From the NCBI RefSeq assembly GCF_002906155.1, contig NZ_MUJK01000008.1, forward strand, positions 124,001 through 188,000: DNA of 64,000 nt. The letters are read 5' to 3'. How positions within the stretch are numbered: position 1 is the first letter of the stretch; every line of letters starts with the position of its first letter. The stretch comes from Pseudomonas laurylsulfativorans. GTDB lineage: Bacteria > Pseudomonadota > Gammaproteobacteria > Pseudomonadales > Pseudomonadaceae. This document shows, one piece after another, positions 48,551 through 59,522 of the stretch. Both the position numbers and the translations under genes were made by a program. The notes beneath the pieces are model-generated. The model saw only the letters and a program-made list of their open reading frames with translations. It was not told where the DNA came from and searched no databases.

Positions 48551-50023
48551 ATGGCCCGTTTCGAACTGCAAAAACTCTACATCGATGGTGCGTACAGCGA
48601 CGCCAGCAGCGACGCCACTTTCGAAGCCATCAACCCGGCTAACGGTGAAGTCCTCGCAAAAGTACAACGTGCGACCTTCGATGACGTCGAACGCGCCGTC
48701 GTCAGCGCCGAAAAGGGCCAGAAAATCTGGGCTGCCATGACCGCCATGGAGCGTTCGCGCATCCTGCGTCGCGCCGTGGAAATCCTGCGTGAGCGCAACG
48801 ACGAACTGGCCGCCCTGGAAACCCTGGACACCGGTAAAGCCTTCTCCGAAACCAAGTACGTCGACATCGTTACCGGCGCTGACGTGCTGGAGTACTACGC
48901 AGGCCTGGTACCGGCCATCGAAGGCGAGCAGATCCCACTGCGCACCACGTCGTTCGTCTACACCCGTCGCGAGCCGCTGGGCGTCGTGGCCGGTATCGGC
49001 GCGTGGAACTACCCGATCCAGATCGCCCTGTGGAAATCCGCGCCGGCCCTGGCCGCCGGTAACGCGATGATCTTCAAGCCAAGCGAAGTCACCTCGCTGA
49101 CCACCCTGAAACTGGCCGAGATCTACACCGAAGCCGGCCTGCCAAACGGTGTGTTCAACGTCCTGACCGGCAGCGGCCGCGAAGTCGGCACCTGGCTGAC
49201 CGAGCACCCGCGCATCGAGAAGATCTCGTTCACCGGCGGCACCGACACCGGCAAGAAAGTCATGGCCAGCGCTTCGGCTTCGTCGCTCAAAGACGTGACC
49301 ATGGAACTGGGCGGCAAATCCCCGCTGATCATCTGCGACGACGCCGACCTCGATCGCGCCGCCGACACCGCGATGATGGCCAACTTCTACAGCTCCGGCC
49401 AGGTCTGCACCAACGGCACTCGCGTGTTCGTACCGGCCCACCTGAAAGCCGCGTTCGAAGCCAAGATCGTTGAGCGCGTTGCGCGCATCCGCGTCGGTAA
49501 CCCGCAAGACGAAAACACCAACTTCGGCCCGCTGGTCAGCTTCGCCCACATGGAAAACGTGCTGGGCTACATCGCCAAGGGCAAGGAAGAAGGCGCACGC
49601 GTACTGTGCGGCGGCGAGCGCCTGACCGACGGCGAATTCGCCAAGGGCGCCTTCGTCGCGCCGACCGTGTTCACCGACTGCACCGACGACATGACCATCG
49701 TCCGTGAAGAAATCTTTGGCCCGGTGATGGCGATCCTCACCTACGAAACCGAAGAAGAAGTGATCCGTCGCGCCAACGACACCGAATTCGGCCTGGCCGC
49801 CGGTATCGTCACCAAGGACCTGAACCGCGCCCACCGCGTGATTCATCAGCTGGAAGCCGGTATTTGCTGGATCAACGCCTGGGGCGAGTCCGACGCGAAG
49901 ATGCCGGTTGGCGGCTACAAGCAGTCGGGTGTTGGCCGTGAAAACGGGATCAGCTCGCTGAACAACTTCACCCGCATCAAATCGGTACAGGTCGAGCTGG
50001 GCGATTACGTCTCGGTGTTCTGA
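48551..50023 (+). CDS. betB: Betaine aldehyde dehydrogenase
   Basis: This 490-residue aldehyde dehydrogenase converts betaine aldehyde to glycine betaine with NAD(P). Catalytic Cys286 is in GQVCTNGTRVF and general base Glu252 in TMELGGKSPLI. The proton-relay/cofactor motif is GIGAWNYPIQIALWKSAPALAAGNAMIFKPSE. The length and the C-terminus KSVQVELGDYVSVF are typical BetB. It is separated from betA by a REPIN. Confidence 0.96.
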   Translation: MARFELQKLYIDGAYSDASSDATFEAINPANGEVLAKVQRATFDDVERAVVSAEKGQKIWAAMTAMERSRILRRAVEILRERNDELAALETLDTGKAFSETKYVDIVTGADVLEYYAGLVPAIEGEQIPLRTTSFVYTRREPLGVVAGIGAWNYPIQIALWKSAPALAAGNAMIFKPSEVTSLTTLKLAEIYTEAGLPNGVFNVLTGSGREVGTWLTEHPRIEKISFTGGTDTGKKVMASASASSLKDVTMELGGKSPLIICDDADLDRAADTAMMANFYSSGQVCTNGTRVFVPAHLKAAFEAKIVERVARIRVGNPQDENTNFGPLVSFAHMENVLGYIAKGKEEGARVLCGGERLTDGEFAKGAFVAPTVFTDCTDDMTIVREEIFGPVMAILTYETEEEVIRRANDTEFGLAAGIVTKDLNRAHRVIHQLEAGICWINAWGESDAKMPVGGYKQSGVGRENGISSLNNFTRIKSVQVELGDYVSVF

Positions 50024-50052
50024 TTCGCACGCGCTCTGGAGTGAACGCCATT

Positions 50053-50182
50053 GTGGCGAGGGGGCTTGCCCCCGTTGGGCTGCGAAGCAGCCCCATCCAG
50101 ACGCCGCATGCTTTCAGATAGAACGAGGTCGCTGAATTTGCGACTGCTGCGCAGCCGAACGGGGGCAAGCCCCCTCGCCACA
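50053..50182. repeat. REPIN between betB and betA
   Basis: A full-length element of the GTGGCGAGGGGGCTTGCCCCC family inside the betIBA operon, in the 215-bp gap. Inner arms are CTGCGAAGCAG and CTGCTGCGCAG. Confidence 0.9.
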
Positions 50183-50238
50183 GGTTATGCAGTGTCCCAG
50201 CGACCTCGACCTGACCAACATCAAAGAGGGTGCATTCA

Positions 50239-51939
50239 ATGTCCCAAGAATTCGACTACATCATCATCGGTGCCGGCTCGGCCGGTAACACCCTGGCGAC
50301 CCGTCTGACCGAAGACGCCGGCGTCACCGTCCTGCTGCTCGAAGCGGGCGGCCCGGACTACCGTTTCGACTTCCGTACGCAAATGCCGGCCGCCCTGGCG
50401 TTCCCGCTGCAAGGCCGTCGCTACAACTGGGCCTACGAAACCGATGCCGAGCCACACATGGACGGTCGCCGCATGGAATGCGGTCGCGGCAAGGGCCTGG
50501 GCGGCTCCTCGCTGATCAACGGCATGTGCTACATCCGCGGCAACGCCATGGACTACGACGGCTGGGCGAAACTGCCAGGCCTTGAAGACTGGTCGTACCT
50601 CGATTGCCTGCCGTACTTCCGCAAGGCTGAAACCCGCGACATCGGCCCGAACGACTACCACGGTGGCGAAGGCCCGGTCAGCGTGACCACGCCCAAAGCC
50701 GGCAACAATCCGCTGTTCCACGCCATGGTTGAAGCCGGCGTGCAGGCCGGCTACCCGCGCACCGAAGACTTGAACGGCTACCAGCAGGAAGGCTTCGGCC
50801 CGATGGACCGCACCGTGACGCCGAAAGGTCGTCGTGCTTCCACCGCCCGCGGTTACCTGGACGTCGCCAAGAAGCGTTCGACCCTGACCATCGTCACCCA
50901 CGCCCTGACCGACAAGATCCTGTTCGAAGGCAAGCGTGCGGTCGGCGTGCGTTACCTGGTGGGCGACGCTGAAGAGCGCGTTGAAGTCAAAGCGCGCAAG
51001 GAAGTGCTGCTGTGCTCCGGCGCCATCGCTTCGCCGCAGATCCTGCAACGCTCCGGCGTCGGCCCGGCCGAACTGCTGAACAAACTCGATATTCCGGTGG
51101 TCCACGACCTGCCGGGCGTCGGTGAAAATCTGCAGGATCACCTTGAGCTGTACCTGCAATACGCTTGCACCCAACCGGTCTCGCTGTACCCGTCGCTGCT
51201 CTGGTACAACCAGCCGGCCATCGGTGCCGAGTGGCTGTTCAACGGCACCGGCATTGGCGCCAGCAACCAGTTCGAAGCCGGCGGTTTCATCCGCACCCGT
51301 CCGGAATTCGAATGGCCGAACATCCAGTACCACTTCCTGCCTGTGGCGATTAACTACAACGGCAGCAACGGTGTGAAAGAGCACGGTTTCCAGGCGCACA
51401 TGGGCTCCATGCGTTCGCCAAGCCGCGGCCGCATCCAGGCCAAGTCCAAGGACCCGCGCCAACACCCGAGCATCCTGTTCAACTACATGGCGACCGAGCA
51501 GGACTGGCAGGAATTCCGCGACGGTATCCGCCTGACCCGTGAAATCATGCAGCAGCCTGCGTTGGACGCCTTCCGGGGTCGCGAGATCAGCCCGGGCATC
51601 GAAGTGCAAACCGATGAACAGCTGGACAAGTTCATCCGCGAACACGCCGAAACCGCGTTCCACCCATCCTGCTCGTGCAAGATGGGCACCGACGAAATGG
51701 CCGTGGTCGATGGCGAAGGCCGCGTGCATGGCATGCAAGGCCTGCGTGTGGTCGATGCCTCGATCATGCCGATCATCACCACCGGCAACCTCAACGCACC
51801 AACGATCATGATGGCCGAGAAAATCGCCGACAAGATCCGTGGCCGCAAGCCATTGCCGCGCAGCACTGCCACTTACTATGTGGCCGGTGAAGCGCCAGTG
51901 AAGGGCAAGCCGGTGCGGGAAGTGAGCCAGATCGCTTAA
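50239..51939 (+). CDS. betA: Choline dehydrogenase
   Basis: This 566-residue GMC-family flavoprotein starts at 50239 (MSQEFDYIIIGAGSAGNTLA). The FAD site is IIIGAGSAGNTLATRL. The GMC signature GRGKGLGGSSLINGMCYIRGN is near residue 80. The active-site histidine is His475 in TAFHPSCSCKMG, with a second conserved site in STGNLNAPTIM-like TTGNLNAPTIMM. It is membrane-associated and oxidises choline to betaine aldehyde, with electrons going to the respiratory chain. It is the last gene of betIBA. Confidence 0.96.
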   Translation: MSQEFDYIIIGAGSAGNTLATRLTEDAGVTVLLLEAGGPDYRFDFRTQMPAALAFPLQGRRYNWAYETDAEPHMDGRRMECGRGKGLGGSSLINGMCYIRGNAMDYDGWAKLPGLEDWSYLDCLPYFRKAETRDIGPNDYHGGEGPVSVTTPKAGNNPLFHAMVEAGVQAGYPRTEDLNGYQQEGFGPMDRTVTPKGRRASTARGYLDVAKKRSTLTIVTHALTDKILFEGKRAVGVRYLVGDAEERVEVKARKEVLLCSGAIASPQILQRSGVGPAELLNKLDIPVVHDLPGVGENLQDHLELYLQYACTQPVSLYPSLLWYNQPAIGAEWLFNGTGIGASNQFEAGGFIRTRPEFEWPNIQYHFLPVAINYNGSNGVKEHGFQAHMGSMRSPSRGRIQAKSKDPRQHPSILFNYMATEQDWQEFRDGIRLTREIMQQPALDAFRGREISPGIEVQTDEQLDKFIREHAETAFHPSCSCKMGTDEMAVVDGEGRVHGMQGLRVVDASIMPIITTGNLNAPTIMMAEKIADKIRGRKPLPRSTATYYVAGEAPVKGKPVREVSQIA

Positions 51940-51962
51940 GGCGTTACACCGCGGTACGGCTA

Positions 51963-52037
51963 TTCGCGAGCAGGCTCGCTCCCACATTTGATCTGTGAAC
52001 GACTCAGATCCTTTGTGGGAGCGAGCCTGCTCGCGAA
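51963..52037. repeat. REP doublet, TTCGCGAGCAGGCTCGCTCCCACA form
   Basis: A compact inverted pair after betA, of the GAGCGAGC family with a TCCCACA/TGTGGGA end instead of TCCTACA. Confidence 0.9.
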
Positions 52038-52207
52038 GAGGCCTTACCAAGCAACACATATCTCCCGGTCCACCCCGGTAATCCCTCCCAACACCGCACC
52101 ACCCTTGATCCTCCCCCCTCGCAGGCCTAATCTAGCGCCACGCAACCGTTTCACCCCTCCCCTCGCAACACCGCTCCATCGCCACTCCACACCCAGGAGG
52201 TTCACGA

Positions 52208-53650
52208 ATGTTCGATTTCCATCCCCAGCTCAAGCAGCGCTTCGCTGCCTTGCGCACGGGTGCCGAATTCTTTTCCCTGCGTTACGTGCGCGAATCCGGG
52301 CAGTACCTGTCGGTGCGCAAGAACGTCGCCGAACCGCCGAGCCTGAGCCGTGACGAAGGGGCGATGCTGACCGTGCGGGTCAATGGCGTCGAGGCCTATG
52401 CGGCCACCAACGATCTGTCGCAACAAGGCCTGCAAGCCGCTCTCGAGCGTGCCGAGCTCCAGGCCCGTAGACTCAAGCCCCACGCCTTGCTGGACCTGCG
52501 CGAACAAGCCGTTTCCAGCGACCGCGCCGATTACTTTTCGCCCAACCTCGAGCAGGCCTTTCCGTCCCTGAGCGAGTGCTACCAGTTGCTCGGCACCGAA
52601 TCCGCCGCCGTCCCCAGGGATGAGCGTCTGGTGAACTGGCAGGTCAGCCTCGGTATCACCCACGTCGAGCAGATCTACCTCAACAGCGCCGGCGCCGAAC
52701 TGCGCCAGGCCCAACGCTTTGTGTACCCCGGCTTGGACGTCACGGCCTACGACGGTAACGACAGCCAGACCCGCAGCCTGGGCCGCGAGAACTTCGGCCA
52801 GCAAGGCGCGGCGGACGTCATCAGCCGCTGTGGCCTGATCGGTGCCGGTGCCCAGGTGGCCGACCAGGCCCTGCAATTGCTGCTGGCGCCAAACACCCCG
52901 CAGGGCAAGCGCGACCTGCTGCTGATGCCAGACCAGATGATGCTGCAAATCCACGAGTCCATCGGCCATCCGCTGGAACTGGACCGCATCCTCGGTGACG
53001 AGCGCAATTACGCCGGCACCAGTTTCGTCAAAGCAGAAGATTTCGGCCGCCTGCAATACGGTTCCGGCCTGCTCAACGTGACCTTCGATCCAGAGATCCC
53101 CGAAGAACTCGCCAGCTACGGCCATGACGACGACGGCACGCCCGCCAGCAAACAGTTCCTGATCCGTGAAGGCCTGTTGCTGCGCCCGTTGGGCGGTGCG
53201 TTGTCGCAATTCCGTGCCGGCATGGACGGCGTCGCCAACAGCCGCGCCTGCGGTTGGAACCGCCCACCGATCGATCGCATGGCCAACCTCAATATCGAGC
53301 CGGGCGATCAGTCCATCGAGCAGTTGGTCGGCGGCATCGAACACGGCGTGCTGATGTCGACCAACCGCTCCTGGTCGATCGACGATGCGCGCAACAAGTT
53401 CCAGTTTGGCTGCGAATGGGGCCAACTGATCGAAAACGGCGAACTCAAGGGTGTGGTAAAGAATCCCAATTACAGGGGCATCTCCGCGCAGTTCTGGAAA
53501 AGCCTCAGCGCCGTCGGCAACGCCAGTACCTTAAAGGTCCTTGGCACACCGAACTGCGGCAAGGGCGAACCGAACCAGGTGATCCGCGTCGGTCACGCGT
53601 CACCGGCCTGCGTGTTCAGCAACGTTGATGTATTCGGAGGAGACGCCTGA
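52208..53650 (+). CDS. TldD/PmbA-family metallopeptidase (TldD-like)
   Basis: This 480-residue TldD-type protein has the zinc-site motif HESIGH at His249-Glu250...His254 (HExxxH), then LELDRI, with the further conserved segments CGWNRPPIDRMANLNIEPG and MSTNRSWSIDDARNKF. TldD/TldE complexes degrade unfolded peptides and process microcin or antitoxin precursors; this is a divergent paralogue, not the housekeeping TldD. GGAGG precedes the start and the stop shares one base with the next gene (TGATG), so the two products probably form a heteromer. Confidence 0.88.
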   Translation: MFDFHPQLKQRFAALRTGAEFFSLRYVRESGQYLSVRKNVAEPPSLSRDEGAMLTVRVNGVEAYAATNDLSQQGLQAALERAELQARRLKPHALLDLREQAVSSDRADYFSPNLEQAFPSLSECYQLLGTESAAVPRDERLVNWQVSLGITHVEQIYLNSAGAELRQAQRFVYPGLDVTAYDGNDSQTRSLGRENFGQQGAADVISRCGLIGAGAQVADQALQLLLAPNTPQGKRDLLLMPDQMMLQIHESIGHPLELDRILGDERNYAGTSFVKAEDFGRLQYGSGLLNVTFDPEIPEELASYGHDDDGTPASKQFLIREGLLLRPLGGALSQFRAGMDGVANSRACGWNRPPIDRMANLNIEPGDQSIEQLVGGIEHGVLMSTNRSWSIDDARNKFQFGCEWGQLIENGELKGVVKNPNYRGISAQFWKSLSAVGNASTLKVLGTPNCGKGEPNQVIRVGHASPACVFSNVDVFGGDA

Positions 53651-54987
53651 TGAATCCTTCAATCAGCCAGTCCGCGTCGTTCAAGGCGCTGGTCAATAGC
53701 TTGCGTGAGGCGCTTCTCGAGCCCGAGCAGTTCACCCTCAGCTACGCCGCCGAATCGTCGGCCTTCGTGCGTTTCAACAACGCCAAGGTTCGCCAGGCCG
53801 GTCAGGTGCAGCAGGCGAGCATCGGCCTGAAACTGATTAACGAAGGCCGGCATGCCGACCTGCAAATCACGCTGGCCGGCGATCCGCAGGTGGATGCGCA
53901 GCGCCTGAGCGAGGGTCTGCAACAGCTGCGCGACACCTTGCCGCTATTGCCTGCGGACCCGTACCTGCTGCTTAACTACAACGGCTGGCAGAGCAATAAC
54001 GTGCAGTCGCACCCGCTGCCGGACACCGAGGAAGTGGTCGCGCAAATCACCCAGGCCGCCGAAGGCCTGGATCTTGTCGGCTTCTACGCTGCGGGGCCGA
54101 TCAGTCGTGGCTTTGCCAGTTCTTCGGGCGCCTTCGGCTGGCATCAGGCCAACAGTTTCAATTTCGACTTCAGCCTGTTCCACGAGAACGGCCAGGCCGT
54201 GAAAGCCAGCTATGCCGGGCATGACTGGAGCAACGACGGCTTTGCCAAACGCTTCCAGCAAGCTCGCGAGCAGCTTGAGTTTCTGGGTCGGCCGCTGCGC
54301 ACGTTGGCACCCGGCCAGTACCGCGCCTACCTGGCGCCGGCGGCGCTGGAAGAAATCATGGGCATGCTGTGCTGGGGTGGTTTCTCGGCACAGTCGATTG
54401 CCAGCAAAAGCAGCCCGCTGCAAAAGCTCTACGGTGGCGACAGTGCGTTCAATCCGCTGGTCTCGCTGGATGAAAAAGTCACCGGCTCGCTGAGCCCGGC
54501 ATTTTCCGATGAAGGTTATCCGCGCAGCGACCTGGAGTTGATCGTCAACGGCAAGGCCGGGGCACAACTGGTCAGCTCGCGCAGCGCTGCGGAGTACGGT
54601 TTGACCGCCAACGGCGCCAGCGGCGGTGAATCACCGAGCGCACTGAACATGAAAGCCGGGACATTGCCTGACACGGACATCCTCAAGCAACTGGGCACGG
54701 GGCTGTACATCAGCAACCTGTGGTACCTGAACTTCTCGGATCAACCGGCCGCACGCCTGACCGGCATGACCCGCTTTGCCACGTTCTGGGTCGAGAACGG
54801 CGAAATCCAGGCACCGGTCAGCACCATGCGTTTTGATGACAGTGCCTTCAGCCTGCTTGGATCACAGCTCGAAGCATTGACCGAGGAACGCGAGTTGCTG
54901 TTGTCGGCGAGTACCTACGGCCAGCGGGCGACGGCTTCGGCGTTGTTGCCGGGGGCGCTGGTCAGTCGTTTGACGTTAACCCTTTGA
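53650..54987 (+). CDS. TldD/PmbA-family protein (TldE-like partner, no HExxxH)
   Basis: This 445-residue PmbA/TldE-like protein is coupled to the preceding gene by a one-base overlap. It has the family N-terminal region (LSYAAESSAFVRFNNAKVRQAGQ) and C-terminal region (YISNLWYLNFSDQPAARLTGMTRFATFWVENGEI), but no HExxxH zinc motif, as expected for the non-catalytic half of a TldD-TldE pair. Its role is inferred from that architecture; the substrate is unknown. Confidence 0.85.
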   Translation: MNPSISQSASFKALVNSLREALLEPEQFTLSYAAESSAFVRFNNAKVRQAGQVQQASIGLKLINEGRHADLQITLAGDPQVDAQRLSEGLQQLRDTLPLLPADPYLLLNYNGWQSNNVQSHPLPDTEEVVAQITQAAEGLDLVGFYAAGPISRGFASSSGAFGWHQANSFNFDFSLFHENGQAVKASYAGHDWSNDGFAKRFQQAREQLEFLGRPLRTLAPGQYRAYLAPAALEEIMGMLCWGGFSAQSIASKSSPLQKLYGGDSAFNPLVSLDEKVTGSLSPAFSDEGYPRSDLELIVNGKAGAQLVSSRSAAEYGLTANGASGGESPSALNMKAGTLPDTDILKQLGTGLYISNLWYLNFSDQPAARLTGMTRFATFWVENGEIQAPVSTMRFDDSAFSLLGSQLEALTEERELLLSASTYGQRATASALLPGALVSRLTLTL

Positions 54988-54992
54988 AAATA

Positions 54993-55132
54993 TTCGCGAG
55001 CAGGCTCGCTCCCACAAGGACGACGCAAATCCTGTAGGAGCGAGCCTGCTCGCGAAAAATGTGAAGGCTGCGCATTTATTCAGACAGTACGCATCATCGC
55101 TCACGTCCATCGCGAGCAAGCTCGCTCCTACA
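54993..55132. repeat. Triple REP cluster, GAGCGAGC family
   Basis: Three REP copies in a row: TTCGCGAGCAGGCTCGCTCC at 54993, TGTAGGAGCGAGCCTGCTCG at 55033, and the mirrored CGCGAGCAAGCTCGCTCCTA at 55111. The first could pair with the second or the second with the third. Confidence 0.88.
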
Positions 55133-55143
55133 GAAGAGGTCCC

Positions 55144-56571
55144 ATGCCCAACCGCCCACCTCTCGACGCTGTCACCGCCCGCTGGATACCGTGGGTGGTC
55201 GCCATTGCCTTCTTCATGCAGTCCCTCGACGGGACGATTCTCAACACTGCCCTGCCAGCCATGGCCCGCGACTTGGCCGAAGACCCGTTGCGCATGCAGG
55301 GCGTGATCATCGCCTACATGCTCACGGTCGCGTTGCTGATTCCCGCTTCGGGCTGGATCGCCGATCGCTTCGGCACCAGGAAGATCTTCTTCAGTGCGAT
55401 TTTGCTGTTCAGTCTCGGTTCGCTGCTCTGCGCACTGTCGACCAGCCTGACCCAGTTGATCGGTGCGCGGGTGATCCAAGGCCTGGGCGGCGCGTTGATG
55501 CTGCCGGTCGGGCGGCTGGTGGTGTTGCGCGCCTACCCCCGTTCGGAGCTGGTGCGCATCATGGGCTTCATCACCATTCCTGGACTGCTCGGCCCGTTGA
55601 TCGGCCCGACCATGGGCGGCTGGATGGTGCAATACCTGACCTGGCACTGGATCTTCCTGATCAACCTGCCGGTGGGGCTGGTCGGTTGCTACGCCGTGTG
55701 GAGGTTCATCCCGGACCTGCGCGGTTCCGAGCGCACCCGCTTCGATAGCCTGGGTTTCGTGTTGTTCGGCGCGGCGATGATTCTGATCACCATTGCCATG
55801 GAAGGCTTGGGCGAACTGCACCTGCCGCACCTGCGGGTGATGTTGCTGCTGTTCGGCGGCATGGCGTGCCTCGCGGCGTACTGGTTGCGTGCCGGGCATA
55901 TCGACAATCCGTTGTTCGCGCCGTCGCTTTTCAAGACCCGGACCTTTGCCGTGGGCATTCTCGGCAACCTGTTCGCCCGCCTCGGCAGCGGCGCCCTGCC
56001 CTTTCTGGTGCCGCTGCTGCTGCAAGTGGCGCTGGGCTATTCGCCGTCCCAGGCCGGGATGAGCATGCTGCCGCTAGCGGCAGCGGCAATGATCGCCAAA
56101 TGGGTCGCGCGGCCGCTGATCGAGCGTCTGGGGTATCGCATCGTGCTCACCGGCAACACCCTGGCGTTGGGGATCATGCTGGCAAGCATGGGCCTGGTCA
56201 GCGAGCAGACGCCGTACTGGCTGCTGCTGTGCCAACTGGCGATCCTTGGCGCGATCAACTCCCTGCAGTTCACCGCGATGAACACCGTGACCCTGATCGA
56301 CCTCGACGATGCCAGCGCCAGCAGCGGCAACAGTTTGCTCTCGGTGGTCGCGCAATTGTCCCTGAGCCTGGGCGTGGCCTGCGCCGGTGCGTTGCTCGGC
56401 GGCTTCACGGCGGAGATTGGAAACGACGGGGTAGACACGGTTCTGGGTGCCTTCCAGCTGACGTTTGTCACGGTCGGAATCATGGCGATGCTGGCCGCGA
56501 CGATCTTCTCGCAGCTGTCGAGAGAAGACGGACGGCGCGTCAAACGTCCGGAAGAGCACATAGAGCCTTAG
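55144..56571 (+). CDS. MFS multidrug exporter, DHA2-type (MdtD-like)
   Basis: This 475-residue inner-membrane protein has about fourteen helices. Motif A-type GWIADRFGTRKIFF is after helix 2, the DHA2 start reads FFMQSLDGTILNTALPAMARDL (with the acidic motif D1), and motif C-like GLLGPLIGPTMGGWMVQYLTWHWIFLINLPVG follows helix 5. It would export drugs or metabolites with the proton gradient. There is no neighbouring membrane-fusion gene. A REP cluster lies upstream, so the promoter must be short or within it. Confidence 0.88.
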   Translation: MPNRPPLDAVTARWIPWVVAIAFFMQSLDGTILNTALPAMARDLAEDPLRMQGVIIAYMLTVALLIPASGWIADRFGTRKIFFSAILLFSLGSLLCALSTSLTQLIGARVIQGLGGALMLPVGRLVVLRAYPRSELVRIMGFITIPGLLGPLIGPTMGGWMVQYLTWHWIFLINLPVGLVGCYAVWRFIPDLRGSERTRFDSLGFVLFGAAMILITIAMEGLGELHLPHLRVMLLLFGGMACLAAYWLRAGHIDNPLFAPSLFKTRTFAVGILGNLFARLGSGALPFLVPLLLQVALGYSPSQAGMSMLPLAAAAMIAKWVARPLIERLGYRIVLTGNTLALGIMLASMGLVSEQTPYWLLLCQLAILGAINSLQFTAMNTVTLIDLDDASASSGNSLLSVVAQLSLSLGVACAGALLGGFTAEIGNDGVDTVLGAFQLTFVTVGIMAMLAATIFSQLSREDGRRVKRPEEHIEP

Positions 56572-56628
56572 GGCGAATGGCCATCGGACTGGTACACTGC
56601 GCGACATTTTGTTTTGCAGGCCAGTCCC

Positions 56629-58014
<1,386 letters not shown>

Positions 58015-58032
58015 GAACAACGCACATCCCCT

Positions 58033-58133
58033 TGTAGGAGCGAGCTTGCTCGCGAAAAACCTGAGCTCACCGCGCTGAGCCAGGTTGCCAGCGTTATCGT
58101 TGACGCCCATCGCGAGCAAGCTCGCTCCTACAG
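58033..58133. repeat. REP doublet, TGTAGGAGCGAGC family
   Basis: An inverted pair between dbpA and the flavoprotein gene, ending about 36 bp before the chosen start of the latter. Confidence 0.9.
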
Positions 58134-58168
58134 TTTGTTTTGTGGTGAAACACCGTGAGGACACCGTT

Positions 58169-59347
58169 TTGCGCTCTACCGAAGTCGTGATCATTGGCGC
58201 TGGCGCCGCAGGGTTGATGTGTGCGCTGACCGCCGCCGGGCGCGGGCGCAAGGTGTTGTTGCTCGACCATGCCAACAAGGCCGGCAAGAAAATCCTGATG
58301 TCGGGCGGTGGCCGCTGCAATTTCACCAACATGTACACGGAACCGAGCAACTTTCTCTCGCAGAACGCTCACTTCTGCAAATCCGCCCTGGCCCGTTACA
58401 CCCAGTGGGACTTCATCGGCATGGTGGCCAAGCACGGCGTGCCCTACCACGAGAAAAAACTCGGCCAGCTGTTCTGCGATAACAAATCCAGCGACATCCT
58501 GGAAATGCTGCTCAACGAGTGCGACCAGGTCGGTGTCAGCCTGCACCTGGACACCTCGATCCAGACCATCGAGAAGCTCGAAAGCGGCTACCTGCTGGAC
58601 ACCACGCTCGACCAGATAACGTGCGAATCGCTGGTGATCGCCACTGGCGGCCTGTCGATCCCGACCCTGGGCGCCACCGGCTTCGGTTACCAGGTGGCCA
58701 AACAGTTTGGCCACGAACTGCTGCCGACCCGCGCCGGTCTTGTGCCATTCACCATCACCGATCAGCTCAAGGCCCTGTGCACCGAGTTGTCCGGCACATC
58801 GGTGGATTGCCTGGTCAGCTGCAACGACCAGAGCTTTCGCGAGAACATCCTGTTCACCCACCGCGGCCTCAGCGGCCCGGCGATTTTGCAGATCTCGTCG
58901 TTCTGGGAATCCGGCGATACCGTCGAGATCAACCTGATGCCCGACCATGACGTGCCGTCCTGGCTGCAACAGCAACAGGCCGAGCGTCCCAACAGCGAAC
59001 TGAAAACCCTGCTCGGGGAAATCTTCACCAAGAAGATGGCTAACCTGCTGGCGGACAACTGGTTCGTCTCCAAGCCGATGAAGCAGTACACCCACGCAGA
59101 GCTTGCCGATATCGCGGAAAAACTGGCGAGCTGGAAAGTCGTGCCGGCCGGGACGGAAGGCTATCGCACCGCCGAGGTGACCCTGGGCGGCGTCAACACC
59201 AATGAAGTGTCGTCCAAGACCATGGAATCGCTGAAAAGCCCTGGCTTGTATTTCATCGGCGAAGTGCTCGACGTGACCGGGCATCTGGGCGGCTTCAACT
59301 TCCAGTGGGCGTGGGCTTCGGGCTACGCGGCGGCGCAGTACGTCTGA
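58169..59347 (+). CDS. HI0933/YhiN-family FAD-dependent oxidoreductase
   Basis: This protein has 392 residues from a TTG start at 58169, chosen because GTGAGGA lies 8-9 bases upstream and because the sequence then begins directly with the flavin site STEVVIIGAGAAGLMCALTAAGRG. The family signature GKKILMSGGGRCNFTN is at about 45-60, and the C-terminus ends in LDVTGHLGGFNFQWAWASGYAAAQ. Members of this family are flavoproteins of unknown substrate. A longer reading would run into the REP element. Confidence 0.88.
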   Translation: MRSTEVVIIGAGAAGLMCALTAAGRGRKVLLLDHANKAGKKILMSGGGRCNFTNMYTEPSNFLSQNAHFCKSALARYTQWDFIGMVAKHGVPYHEKKLGQLFCDNKSSDILEMLLNECDQVGVSLHLDTSIQTIEKLESGYLLDTTLDQITCESLVIATGGLSIPTLGATGFGYQVAKQFGHELLPTRAGLVPFTITDQLKALCTELSGTSVDCLVSCNDQSFRENILFTHRGLSGPAILQISSFWESGDTVEINLMPDHDVPSWLQQQQAERPNSELKTLLGEIFTKKMANLLADNWFVSKPMKQYTHAELADIAEKLASWKVVPAGTEGYRTAEVTLGGVNTNEVSSKTMESLKSPGLYFIGEVLDVTGHLGGFNFQWAWASGYAAAQYV

Positions 59348-59522
59348 TCCAAAAACCTAAACACCCTCCCACAGGTTTCTCGGCCAGCCAAAAACTTGTG
59401 ATCAACCCAGATCACCCATGCTCAAAGGAACAGATTTTGCTGTCTGATGTGATCGGCGCCATTGCGTCGGCGTCATTAGTGGCTCAATTTAGCGTCATTG
59501 CCTCGGAAGGCCTTCGCATTTC
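59348..59522. other. Intergenic region (175 bp)
   Basis: No gene, terminator or motif that I can support was seen; it presumably carries the promoter of the YccS-like gene. Confidence 0.4.
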
